NCBI GenBank assembly: GCA_015680905.1
Contig: CM027380.1
Coordinates: forward strand, 19,734,001-19,798,000
Origin: Coptis chinensis
Taxonomy: Eukaryota > Streptophyta > Magnoliopsida > Ranunculales > Ranunculaceae
Length of the DNA: 64,000 nucleotides
Reading direction: 5' to 3'
Shown here: positions 25,069 to 34,790 of the stretch, piece by piece
Layout: every line of letters starts with the position of its first letter
How positions within the stretch are numbered: the first letter of the stretch is position 1
Notes under the pieces: model-generated
Seen by the model: only the letters and a program-made list of their open reading frames with translations
Told to the model about the DNA's origin: nothing
The model's database searches: none
Made by a program: the position numbers and the translations under genes

Positions 25069-25261
25069 TAATCGTAAAAAGCGTGGAGTGTTCTGTCTTG
25101 AAGGATTATGTTACAAATAAAGCACGCCCAGAAGGTTGCATTGCTGAGCGATACTTGAAGGAGGAGACAATGATATACTGTGGAGGATACGAAGGAGGGG
25201 TGGCCTCCTTCAAAAGCTAGAAGAGTGCACCGAGGGTTTTGAGGTAACAATGCCTCCTGGT
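25069..25261 (+). other. spacer of the palindrome with a scrap of TNP2 3' end
   Basis: Non-mirrored centre of the CACTA palindrome. 25088-25210 reads VLKDYVTNKARPEGCIAERY and then LKEETMIYC, the DUF4218-type block that normally lies well downstream in TNP2. So an internal stretch of the gene was deleted here. At 25191-25211 there is an 8 bp hairpin, GAAGGAGG, loop GGTGG, CCTCCTTC. The piece right of it (25212-25261) is not a mirror of the piece left of it and I cannot assign it. Confidence 0.75.
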
Positions 25262-27115
25262 TTGTCTGTCACCCAATACTTCTTCTTTATCCCCAAAAGT
25301 TTCAAGTCTTTGTGTGCATTGAGATCATCTTTGGTTTTTTTCGTGTCCAACATCAAAGCAATAAGAATTTCACATACGTTCTTCTCAGTGTGCATCACAT
25401 CAATGTTATGAGGAACGGGGAGTTCTTCCCAATATGGAAGAAGTTTAGAAAATATTGACTGCTTCAAAAACTAGAATCACGGCCCACATCTTCCCCAACC
25501 ACATCTTCCTCATCCCTAAAGAGTCACCACCTCCCCGTTTCCTTTTCTTTAACTTTCCCCATTTCACTTTGAGATTATGAGTTAACTCTTAAACTTTTCC
25601 CCATGCATTGACGGGGGTTGTGACTGAGCTCTTCTTCCTTGTTGAAAGTAGATTCTCTCACATCAAGTCTATTTGGATCTAATTGCGGCAAAAATCGTCT
25701 ATGACCAAGGTAAACATTTTTTTCTCCCATGAACAAGTCTCACAGTAGATGTATTTAGACCACAAGAGGGACAAGCATATCTCCCCTTAGTCTTACATCC
25801 AGAGATGTTCCCAAAAGCTGGGAAGTCGTGAATTGTCCATAAGAGAACTGCACGCATATTGAAGACATCACCCCTATTAGCATCTTTGACTAGCACTCCT
25901 TTATCCCACAAGGATTGCAATTCATGGACCAACGGCTGTAAATAAATATCTATATCATTACCAGGTTGTCGTCGTCCCTCAATGAGCAGTGCTAGCATAG
26001 TGAATTGCGGTTTCATACATAGCCAAGGAGGGAGGTTATATGTGACACACATCACTGGCCAAGAACTATAGGATGTGCTTTGCATTCCAAAGGGGTTGAA
26101 CCCATCAGTGGCAAGGCCCAATCGAACATTACGGGCTCGGAAGAAAAGCTTGGGAATGTCCTATCAATGTGTTTCCAAGATGATGAGTCAACTGGGTGAC
26201 CCAACTCACCATCCCCCAATCTATTTGTGGAGTGCCAACACATAGCTTTGGCTACCCAACCGATATCGTACATTCTCTTCAACCTATCCCCAATTGGAAA
26301 GTACCGCAACTGCTTCGCAGGTAGTCTTACACAATTTTTTCTCTCCTCAATTGTTGCAATTTTATATCTCGACACCTTACAAGTAGGACATTTTTGCAAC
26401 AATTCATTTTTCTTCCCCCAATATCAAATACAATCATTTGGGCATGCATCGATCTTCTCATAAGTTAGCCCCAACTCCTTAACTAATTTTTCAAATCGAT
26501 ACGTGTCTTTCGGAACTTTATTATCCGCAACACTGCCTTAAGTAACTGAAGCAACTCGGTAAAACTTATGTCAGACCACCCACGTGTAACTTTGATTCTA
26601 AACAACTTTATGACAAACCTTAAGACAGTGAAATTCTTGCAACCAGGATACAAAGCACTCATGGCCTCTTCAAAGTTCTTATCTGATAATATTGATTCAG
26701 CATCATTAATGCCCGGTGCCTCTCCATTATCAACTCCGAGACCTCCAAGAAATGAATCTAACTCTTCACCACCAAATTCTTCAATAACGGTAGCAAATGC
26801 ATCATTTATATTCATCTCATGCAAATTAGAGTTCCCATGGGACTCCACATTTGGATCATGTCTTTCTTCACCATGAAATATCCAGTGTAAATATGTTGGG
26901 TCGAATCGGTTTTTATAGATGTGATACCTCACGAGTTCGTAGGTTTTTGCTTTCCCTCCATTTTTACACACACGACAAGGACACGACATTAAGAGCTTGT
27001 TACGCTAGTTTTTTACCACAAAGTCCATAAAATAGTTTACCCCATTTATAAAGCGGGTGTCATGGCAGTCTAAATTGACCCAACTACTTCTATCAGTTGG
27101 AGAAAAACCCTCCAT
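25262..27115 (-). pseudogene. TNP2-type CACTA transposase, right arm, truncated
   Basis: Inverted partner of the left-arm gene and the better preserved one at the N-terminus. Starts with ATG at 27115 (MEGFSPTDRSSWVNLDCHDT). After one stop near 27010 it is open through MSCPCRVCKNGGKAKTYELV, HIYKNRFDPTYLHWIFHGEE and the EEFGGEELDSFLGGLG block to about 26483. It continues in shifted frames at 26402-26052 (CPTCKVSRYK, RYFPIGDRLKRMYDIGWVAK), 26121-25699 (ATDGFNPFGMQSTSYSSWPV, HDFPAFGNISGCKTKGRYAC) and 25467-25262 (HNIDVMHTEKNVCEILIALM). It ends at the same codon as the other arm, then runs into the spacer. Not functional as it stands: the C-terminal half is missing and frames are broken. Confidence 0.88.
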
Positions 27116-27457
27116 GACGTATCTACAAATAAACAAGAATCACACAAGTTCAAAACTTCAAACTATATACAAGATAAATAGCGTGATCCATTCATGAATA
27201 CACCTATCCCAAACCCTCATCTCAAGCAAAAAATGTCTAACCAAATTAACAAAATCTCTAAAAATGAATTATTTTTACCGGACTAGCAAAAATCACATAA
27301 ATATGTATTTAAAACCTAAGCAATTCGTAATGAAAAAAAAATTGTAACAGATAAAGCAAAAGAGACAATAACCAAACAAATATCAATGTAAATCCATTTT
27401 TGAAATAAATAAATGTGTGCAATATGCTCAAACTATATACAAGCCATACTCATACCA

Positions 27458-27459
<2 letters not shown>

Positions 27460-27491
<32 letters not shown>
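27460..27491. repeat. (CA)n microsatellite
   Basis: About fifteen CA units in the right arm. The mirrored place in the left arm (near 22838-22860) has a shorter, more interrupted TG run, so the arms have drifted here. Confidence 0.9.
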
Positions 27492-27492
<1 letters not shown>

Positions 27493-29438
27493 ACACCCAA
27501 GATTATTGCTCTCATCTTTGAAGCAAACTCAAACCCAAATTTCGCCCTAGGAACAAGCCATACCATGTTTCCCCAAAAACCGAGATTATAGAGAAGGGCA
27601 CGCGAAATGTATATCAAAGGGACCAAGACTTAAGAGGTCAACAAACACCACAACACTTTTAAGAGAAAACATTCATTAAAACTTTTTTGGTGTTAGTGGT
27701 GGACTTGGAGACTCAAACTGTGACTGTTAGGAAGTACGCACTAGTACCAAGTTGAAGCGGTTGCTTTCGCACCATGTGAGCACGAGCGGACAAAAGTTAT
27801 AATGAGGAACAAAGGCATTTGAGCAAATCAATTTCTCATATCAACTGTCAAGAATGCATATGTAGATCGAGAAGGTACATTTCTTTATCACATCCTAAAT
27901 TGTATACCGAAAAGTGTAATGTGCGATGCAATGAGAAGAATATAGAGGTGAAGCTTAACCCATACAGAATAAAGCATTTCAAAAGTTCAACAACTTTGTA
28001 ACAAAAATGAAATTCAGATGAAAATATTTGTTTATTTGTTAAATTAAACCTCTGTTATAAATCTAGACAACCTTTATTTTGCGTTCTTTGGATTTCAATT
28101 TAAAGGGCATAATAAGTTTAGCATGGCTATTATAGATGAAGTAATAAATCAGCAAAAAGACTTAAGAATATATTTTGTGATGTTGTTGGAAGTATTACGT
28201 TCTACTATTTCCACAATTACATTTGACATATAGAATCTATAATAATAAGTCGCTTTTCCCCAACATTATTATGAGATCTACGACTTAGAGTTATTAGCAT
28301 ATAAGAACTCTTGCATGCTCTTGTTTTCTGTAATATTATACCGGATCATCTGCTGCCGGTTAATGTTTTCCATCCTACATAATAGATTGGACAGCAATTT
28401 TATTTGTCTTTGCAGTAAGCCAACCCACTTTATCGCTTATAGAAGTCTCAGGCAAACCATTAGCCCTACCAGACAAGTGGCCGAGCTGAAGAACACCCAC
28501 CCTCAGAGCTGTCTCTATATATCTTTGGGGTGGTGGATAGCTTCAAAAGGAATTCACAGAGTCATATAAGTTTTTCTTAGGTATACAACTTAACAAAATG
28601 GCAAAACTCACGTCCACATTCTCCCTTTCTTTATCTTTATCCCCCTTTTCTTAATCTAAAAAAGTTTTCATTATATGTTATTTGAAAAGAAAATTATGTT
28701 TGTTGACACGACGGTGTGTAAGAGGAATGAAGCTCCCATCTAAATCAATTAGGGACAAAATGTGCTTTACGAATTCACTAGTTAATTTTCTTGAACTGTA
28801 GAAATGACTAACAAAGTTCAGTTAATAAAATCCAACAGAAAAATACATGCCATACTGCTACCCACTAGTTAGAAGGATAATAGTAACATGTACCATCGAC
28901 CTACAATATCACCAGCCCAAGAGTTTGATTTTACTCAATTTCCATCCAAAATAAAAAAAAAAAAACGCAACTTTTAATAAACTAAAAACTTAAAAAAGAT
29001 ACCTTTAAGCTTTACTTTGGTGTTTGATGAGAGAGATGGCGAGAGAACCGATAATAGTGTCGAACTGTAAGGGAAGAAGATGAGAGAGATGGTGAGAGAG
29101 GCCGTGGAAGTTTTGTTATTTTTTTGCTACAAAGGCGGTGGAAGCTAGAGGTGGTGAGATTAGTTCCAACTTCTCTGTGGGTATCAAATTTTTGTGGGAG
29201 AGAAATTTTGGTGCTCCGCGCCCAAAACTTTGGAGCAATGTCAGATCTATACCGAGGAAAGAAAACCGTGGGTGAAAACATACTGTGCCAAGATCTGATC
29301 CAACGGTCGAAGCCGTGGGAACACCCACGCGCTGTTACCGTCGTGAAAGGTTGCAAAATAGTGTCACGCCTTGCTACGACAACTATAACTATGTCAACAG
29401 CTGGTGACCGTGGCTAATAATTCTACAGCTTTGGTCCA

Positions 29439-29488
29439 TGGCTAATGCTCCGGGTCATCCGTGGCTAAAGCCCCTTTTTCTTGTAGTG
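29439..29488 (-). repeat. right terminal inverted repeat of CACTA element
   Basis: Reverse complement of 20831-20880, ending CCCCTTTTTCTTGTAGTG. It is followed by AATTGATATG, with no copy of the left flanking TAG. Confidence 0.92.
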
Positions 29489-30639
29489 AATTGATATGCA
29501 ATAAATTAATTATCATGTTTAATAATAGGTTTTCTCAATCTTGAATTTGGTTAATGTACTTAATTAATAATCTTTAGTATATAGAAAAATGTGGGGGTCA
29601 AGGAACAATGATTTTGGTGTACGTCCCAAGGGCATTTTGGTAATTTCTCAGTTTACCACAATGGCAGAATCATCATTTCACTCCTAATAGAGAATTCTCT
29701 ATGCTTCTCGATTTTTCTTCTCTCTCCATTCAGTCTCTCTTCGTCTCCCCTCTTTCTCTCTTGTCCTACTGAAGCTTCGAACTCTCCTCGTCATCACTAT
29801 CAATCTGTTCTAATAGCCAATATTTAATTGTGGAAACTGGGTGAATTTGATTGCGGTAAGAGACTCTCCAACTCAGAATTATTAATATTTGACATTTTCC
29901 TTCGTGTTTTATTGTAATTAGGCAATTTTATTTTCTTCATGCGTTATTGTAATGTAAATCGAAAATGTAAAACCATCTCAATCAACAATAGTCGTGAGTT
30001 GTCAACTTTCATATCAAATATCCCCAACACTAGAAGTGCAATTCAATTTGGACCAAAGTTGTTCAAGAATTGCTACCAAGTGGTACAGTGTCGAAATCAC
30101 ACAAATAAAAAATTTATGAGAGAATAAAAAAAATTTGCTTGATGTAGCCATGCAGGGCATCCTACTCTTTGGATTGGTCTGTTTTTTCATAGTACTTCTT
30201 ACTAAAGCAATAAATATCTACAATATTGTGACAAAGTTATGCAGTATTAACTGTTGCTACACTTACATTGATGAATTTTGTTCAATATGTCCAGTTTTAA
30301 AATTTGTTTGTGCGTTCTTTTCGGTGAAAAGACGAAACAAAGAGATGACATATAAATAAATTTTTTGAAAATTGGATTATTGACCATTGGCATTAGCAAC
30401 AAGTACACCATTCAACTCTATTGTTTTACTTATTTTTTTGATAATTTGTTTGACTATAATTTTAGCGTTGCTTATATTTGTTGTTCTGGGCTGGACTCAT
30501 TATTTTTAAAGTTTATTTATGCATTTTTATGTGTATGATTCTTGCACCTGTAATTGGCATGAGTAGCAAGAACACCATTTAAACTTCATTATTTTATTTA
30601 TTTATTTCTTTGATGATTTGTGTAATTATAATTTTTTAC
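29489..30639. other. no recognised gene; likely Helitron 5' part
   Basis: Contains a CT-rich stretch at 29700-29770 that resembles a plant 5' untranslated leader, then AT-rich sequence. The 5' end of the Helitron (TC after an A) must lie here or in deleted sequence. I cannot place it. Confidence 0.3.
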
Positions 30640-30816
30640 TTACCTGAACATGTTTTCATTCATAGCCAACTCTACGTGGCCCTCTCAAGAGGCGTATCAA
30701 GACACACTACCAAGGTGTTAGTTAAAAAAGGATATCAACAAGGTCACACAGGTACTTTCACTAGAAATGTGGTTTACACTGATGTGTTCAGTTCAATTAA
30801 CTCCCAATCGCAATAA
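30640..30816 (+). pseudogene. Helitron Pif1-type helicase, C-terminal fragment
   Basis: Reads LPEHVFIHSQLYVALSRGVS, then R and TTKVLVKKG, and later TFTRNVVYTDVF, ending at a TAA at 30814. QLYVALSRG is the conserved late motif of Pif1/RecD-like helicases, and TRNVVY is typical of the end of plant Helitron Rep-helicase proteins. Only the last 58 residues remain. No Rep (HUH nuclease) or other helicase motif was found upstream. Confidence 0.85.
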
Positions 30817-31980
30817 TGCTTCTCGGGAATCGTCATCTTTTATGCTGTAAGTAAATCCAATTCCTCTTTAATTCTATCTTTCTTGCTCATTGTTTGTCGG
30901 TTAAATGTCCCTTTCCATGTGTGACTGTTGGACGTAAACTACCATTTCTCTTATTAATAATTGTCTACCTTTTTTATTGCCAATTTTATTATCTCATTGA
31001 GTTTAACACCTACGTACTGGATCATATGTGCAGCTAGGTGCTATTCATATAGCAATACTTTTAGCGTGGTATTCATTTGAAATCACAACTTCGTGCCAAG
31101 CACTTATGATAAGCAGTGCATTCTATGATCGAACCTTTGTCCGTGAGGTATGCATATTTTAATTTATTGCCCCCTACCTCAGTGAATACAATAAGTCCTA
31201 CTAGCTAAATTGTGCAGGAACTATTTTTCTTCCCCTTCTTTTTCTTATTAATTATCTACTATTAGTGCTCCATTCACTAACGATTAGTGTTACTAATTAC
31301 TGAACTCTACAGGAAATGGGTAACTCACACTCCATTGTTATCTATTCGATCTTTAACTGTTCTCAGGATTCCACTTCTATACAACGGCGAGATTTCATTT
31401 TATTTTTAATTGTTCTTATTTTCATTCTTTTTATTCATTCATTTGTTTAAGTGTATAATTGATTGCTTAATCATTTAATTGTTCAATTGCTTTAGTATTT
31501 TTTATAATTGTTCTAATTGGATGCATTCACATGCAGACCATTTATTTCAAGACGTTCATTTTTATGTGCCATTGTTAATCTCTACATAGGTTTGAAAGTT
31601 AAGGACATTTTGGAATTTTGAAAACGAACAAGAAAAAACATTATAGGCAATAACAATTTTCATATTCAACCCCACACTTTCCCCACCTTATCCTGCCACA
31701 ACTGCATTTGTTGGCTCTCTTTTAAATGTACCTTAAAGAGCTTTACATCTACAATTTTACATACAAAGTCATTGTCACTACAATAAAAGTATACTAATTG
31801 AGTCGATTACAGCTTCAGTTTTCTGCATAACTACCTTTTAGTCTTTATGCTCCCATTGCTCCAAATTCAGAACTTGCACCATTGATTTGCCTTTGAGTTA
31901 TATTATATGGGCGATTTAAATATTTTTTATTCCTATATGATTATTAGTCCTTAAGGACACCTTTCTGTTATATGGTGCCG

Positions 31981-32051
31981 AGTGACTGCATTGCTAGAAT
32001 TTCACCTAAAGATGGGACTGTACTTGGATGGATTCTCCTACCCAGTCTAAG
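31981..32051 (+). pseudogene. glutaminyl cyclase exon fragment
   Basis: Reads SDCIARISPKDGTVLGWILL then PSLR and ends AAG before GTTTGT, a good donor site. This matches the conserved (T)DCIARISP.DG...GWILLP.LR block of plant glutaminyl cyclases (glutamine cyclotransferases that form pyroglutamate at protein N-termini in the secretory pathway). The residue before DC is S rather than the usual T, and the upstream exon border is lost. It lies inside the Helitron. Confidence 0.8.
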
Positions 32052-32316
32052 GTTTGTTATGATTGGTTTTCTCTTCAAAGTCTATTATTCTTTGAGTTTT
32101 ATAGTATAGGGTCTTTTATTTTTGAGAAACTTTCTCCATATACTTTATAGAAGTTTACCGACCTGTTTGTTTGTTTTATGGTTTTAAAACCAAATAAGTA
32201 TCATGCAGTTTTAAAAACTTTCATAAAACTAAAATGATTAGAATTTAGCATAAAATAAATCAATTTTTATGCTCTGTTGCCTCTATGTTGACATTGGAAA
32301 AGTTCATGCATGCCAG

Positions 32317-32370
32317 GAGATTGATGTTTTAAATGGAATAGCATAAGACAGTGAGAAGAACCGCCTTTTT
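32317..32370 (+). pseudogene. glutaminyl cyclase, next exon fragment
   Basis: After an acceptor-like GCCAG the sequence reads EIDVLNGIA, a stop, then DSEKNRLF. It corresponds to the DIDVLNGIAWDS.. block that follows the previous exon in plant glutaminyl cyclases. The conserved tryptophan codon is TAA here and TAG in the duplicate at 59773-59826. Order and strand agree with the upstream exon piece, so an intron-containing genomic segment was captured. Confidence 0.78.
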
Positions 32371-33582
32371 TTGTTTGTCAGGTGCGTGTCAGGTGCGCCT
32401 GGAAACTATGTTTGAAAAAAATCCGGCCACCCTACTTGGCTTTTGGCTTACCGGGTTGCTGCATTCTTTTTACTTTTGGTGTTGCTAATTGCCAATGTTG
32501 TTGTTGATGGTGGTGTCATTTCTTACTTCTACACTCAGTAATAAAACTTTCTCTTCACATTTGTTTTGATAAAATGCATGTTAATTGGAGAGCAACAGAC
32601 CCTTTTCAGTTCCAATTCTATAATCTCTTTTGAACATCACATGCAGTTTTATTATTATGTGAAGTGTAGCAAATATGTTATATATAGTATATAGTATGGA
32701 GCTTTGTACACTATCATCTTTCAGGATAATTATAAACAAACTTTCTAATTGTTTTGTAATTTCCGGTTCAATCTTGACATACACACACATATAGTAATTT
32801 CCGGTTATAAACACACACACATACAGCAAATGTTTAGAATGTAATTGTCTATCTATGCTCATAGTATTATTTTCTTGGAATATACTATCTTCAATTACTT
32901 CATGCGGTTTAATTTTAATGTCGTGTTATGTATCTCATGTATATTGTTTATATCATTTTATCACCCTAGCTAGCTCCTAGCTTGGGTCTTTGCTCTTTGT
33001 GTATGGATGCTACAAATATCGCAATAAAGTTAGTGGTGCCCGAATGGGTTCAGATGCAGAGCAAGGCATGTCCACATGTATGGTTCTCTAACACACGACG
33101 AAAATACAAATGCATGTAACTCATAAAAGACCTTGTTCGTCAAACAGCTAATACTTAATTGGGGTTACATTATCTTCAAAGTTATTTTCCAGGTAAGTGC
33201 TTGAACATCGGGATTGAGAGTTGTTTTCAAATAACAATTCCATAAGTAGAAAACCCAAATGAATTGCTTTGTAATATGAATTTTCGAACTCTTGCCACAC
33301 TAGCTCTATCGTCTTGCTTGCCTTTGCATCTTCTATACATATTACCTGGAAACAATGGGAAAAATACTTTTGCTGATGTAATATAAGATATATTCAATAT
33401 ACTGTAAGCAATAAATCAAGAGCTTGCCCTTTGTGCATTTGCAGGTTTAGAGATTATTTTTGTTGGTTTGAAGTTTAACCATTTAATTAATAATCAGTAA
33501 TCACTCAAGCCTCTAATACATGAAAATTGGTGCCGATTGTTGAAATTAACCCGTTTTTCTTCGTGTTTTTTATGTTTTGAGC

Positions 33583-33850
33583 TGTGGGCAGTGCACACCT
33601 TGCAAAGAAGAGAGGGGATAGGATGGCTACAGATAATCATTGAAAGATTGAAGATCGAGAATGCAAAACTGGAAGAGATTGACATGCTTCAAGAAGTTAC
33701 TAAGCAAATTGATGGGCACACCATCTGTGCATTAGGCGATGTTGCTGCTTGGTTGATGTAGTGTCTTATTAGACATTTTAGACCTGAGCTTGAGAGGAGG
33801 ATCAAGGAGCATGCAAATAGAGAATTATTAAATGAGTTGCTGCTGCTTGA
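33583..33850 (+). pseudogene. NDUFV1: NDUFV1 (complex I 51 kDa subunit) C-terminal fragment
   Basis: Starts CGQCTPC, the motif that supplies three cysteine ligands of the N3 iron-sulfur cluster. It then reads in shifted frame [36 protein letters not shown] (holding the fourth ligand cysteine), VAAW, a stop, and LIRHFRPELERRIKEHANRE. The native stop after a short Ala run is still recognisable at 33848-33850. It has an indel near 33610, a CAG-to-TAG-type stop near 33760 and a late frameshift. This is a captured gene fragment within the Helitron, not a working mitochondrial gene. Confidence 0.88.
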
Positions 33851-34140
33851 GTCTTGCACCAAGGGATATACCTATCTGGTGGCTACTGTGGAATAAAGTT
33901 TTTGAGCAACTCCATGTTCGGGGAAATAGTTGTTTTCATGTTGCCCTTCCATGTACTGAATATTTTTTTTTTTAGAACTTGAATGATAGATAAAACCAGT
34001 GTTATTAAGTACTAACTGAACTGTGCATAAACTGGGCGGCTCGACATTCGATTATTGTTGTTTTTTAGACCATTTATGTTCCAATTGCATACGTTACTTG
34101 ACAATTATAACTTCATGATTTCACGTCTATTTTGTTTAGA

Positions 34141-34166
34141 TGTGCGTAGCACGTGCATAATGCTAG
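34141..34166 (+). other. Helitron 3' terminus, copy A
   Basis: GTGC, loop GTA, GCAC (34142-34152) forms the short hairpin; CTAG ends at 34166 and is followed by T. This is the usual 3' end of plant Helitrons. The duplicate lies at 61594-61619. Confidence 0.7.
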
Positions 34167-34228
34167 TTTAGTTAAAATTTAATTTGTAAGATAATAAAAT
34201 TCAAAAATTTCGTTCTTAGGTTTAGGTT

Positions 34229-34790
34229 TGATGTGCTGATGTATTACATGAATCAATAAGAAATGTATATGAGACCAAAAATATGATGTGGTTATGGGGG
34301 ACATATATTGTCATCAATATATTCGCGACATGTGTCATTGCCATTGATAATATCTTGAGACTAACTTATTGGATCATTACAATTGGTCATCTCAAGAGTC
34401 ATGAGTTACCAAATGATTACAAAATGAATATGAATACATGCATAGAGCAATAATAGCTATCAAAACAATATTAAATATCATCAATGAATAGAGCACCAAA
34501 AGTTGATCTCATTCAATTCATGGAGCACCAAAGGGGAGAGGGAATTCTATATATTTCCTCTCCACTCTCTAAACAGGGAGGAGAATCCGGTGCTTCTTCT
34601 CCACTCTCCATCTTCTCCGTTCACCATCGATCATTCGATCATAGAATCCAAACAATGAACTACGTTCAACTTGATTCCAGGTCGTCAGCGAATTGGATAC
34701 GTAGGCAGTTCGATCCTTCAAACTCAGTCGCAACATCATTCTCCCCAAAATTCCTACACACGTAAGGTTCGACCAAAAAGAACATTTACA
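34229..34790 (+). repeat. LTR with tRNA-Asp-type primer site, copy A
   Basis: Probable LTR from TGATGTGCTGATG to AACATTTACA, followed by TGGCGCCGTCTGTAGGGA at 34792. The first nine bases TGGCGCCGT fit the 3' end of tRNA-Asp, the primer of many plant gypsy (Tat/Athila-type) elements. No gag or pol is seen in the next 1.4 kb, so this is a non-autonomous or truncated element. The left border is inferred. Confidence 0.55.

Larger units (their letters stand above)
20831..29488. mobile_element. palindromic CACTA (En/Spm) element with inverted 5' halves
   Basis: 8658 bp bounded by CACTACAAGAAAAAGGGGC at the left and its reverse complement at the right. The left arm (20831-25068, 4238 bp) and the right arm (25262-29488, 4227 bp) are inverted copies along their whole length: terminal repeat, subterminal TTAGCCACGG motifs, leader with a TG or CA microsatellite, and the 5' two-thirds of the TNP2 transposase gene. 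A 193 bp spacer separates them. The element thus has two copies of one terminus, and the normal opposite terminus with the TNPA-like gene is absent. The bases next to the ends (TAG left, AAT right) are not a 3 bp target duplication. A transcript through it would fold into a hairpin of over 4 kb. Confidence 0.92.
30640..34166 (+). mobile_element. decayed Helitron carrying host exon fragments (5' border unknown)
   Basis: Defined by the helicase C-terminus on the left and a Helitron-like 3' end (hairpin, then CTAG) at 34166, both in plus orientation. Inside are exon pieces of two host genes, a glutaminyl cyclase and NDUFV1, in the same orientation as the helicase. The part from 32199 to the 3' end exists a second time at 59655-61619. 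The given left border is only where recognisable sequence starts. Confidence 0.7.

Noticed and set aside
31031..31145. Exon-like stretch in the Helitron with GTGCAG before and GTATGC after
   Set aside because: Open reading (LGAIHIAILLAWYSFEIT) matches nothing I know; splice-like borders alone are too weak.
32581..32862. 93-codon minus frame repeated at 60136-60390
   Set aside because: Present twice only because the 4 kb block is duplicated; composition is AT-driven and contains a (CA) run.
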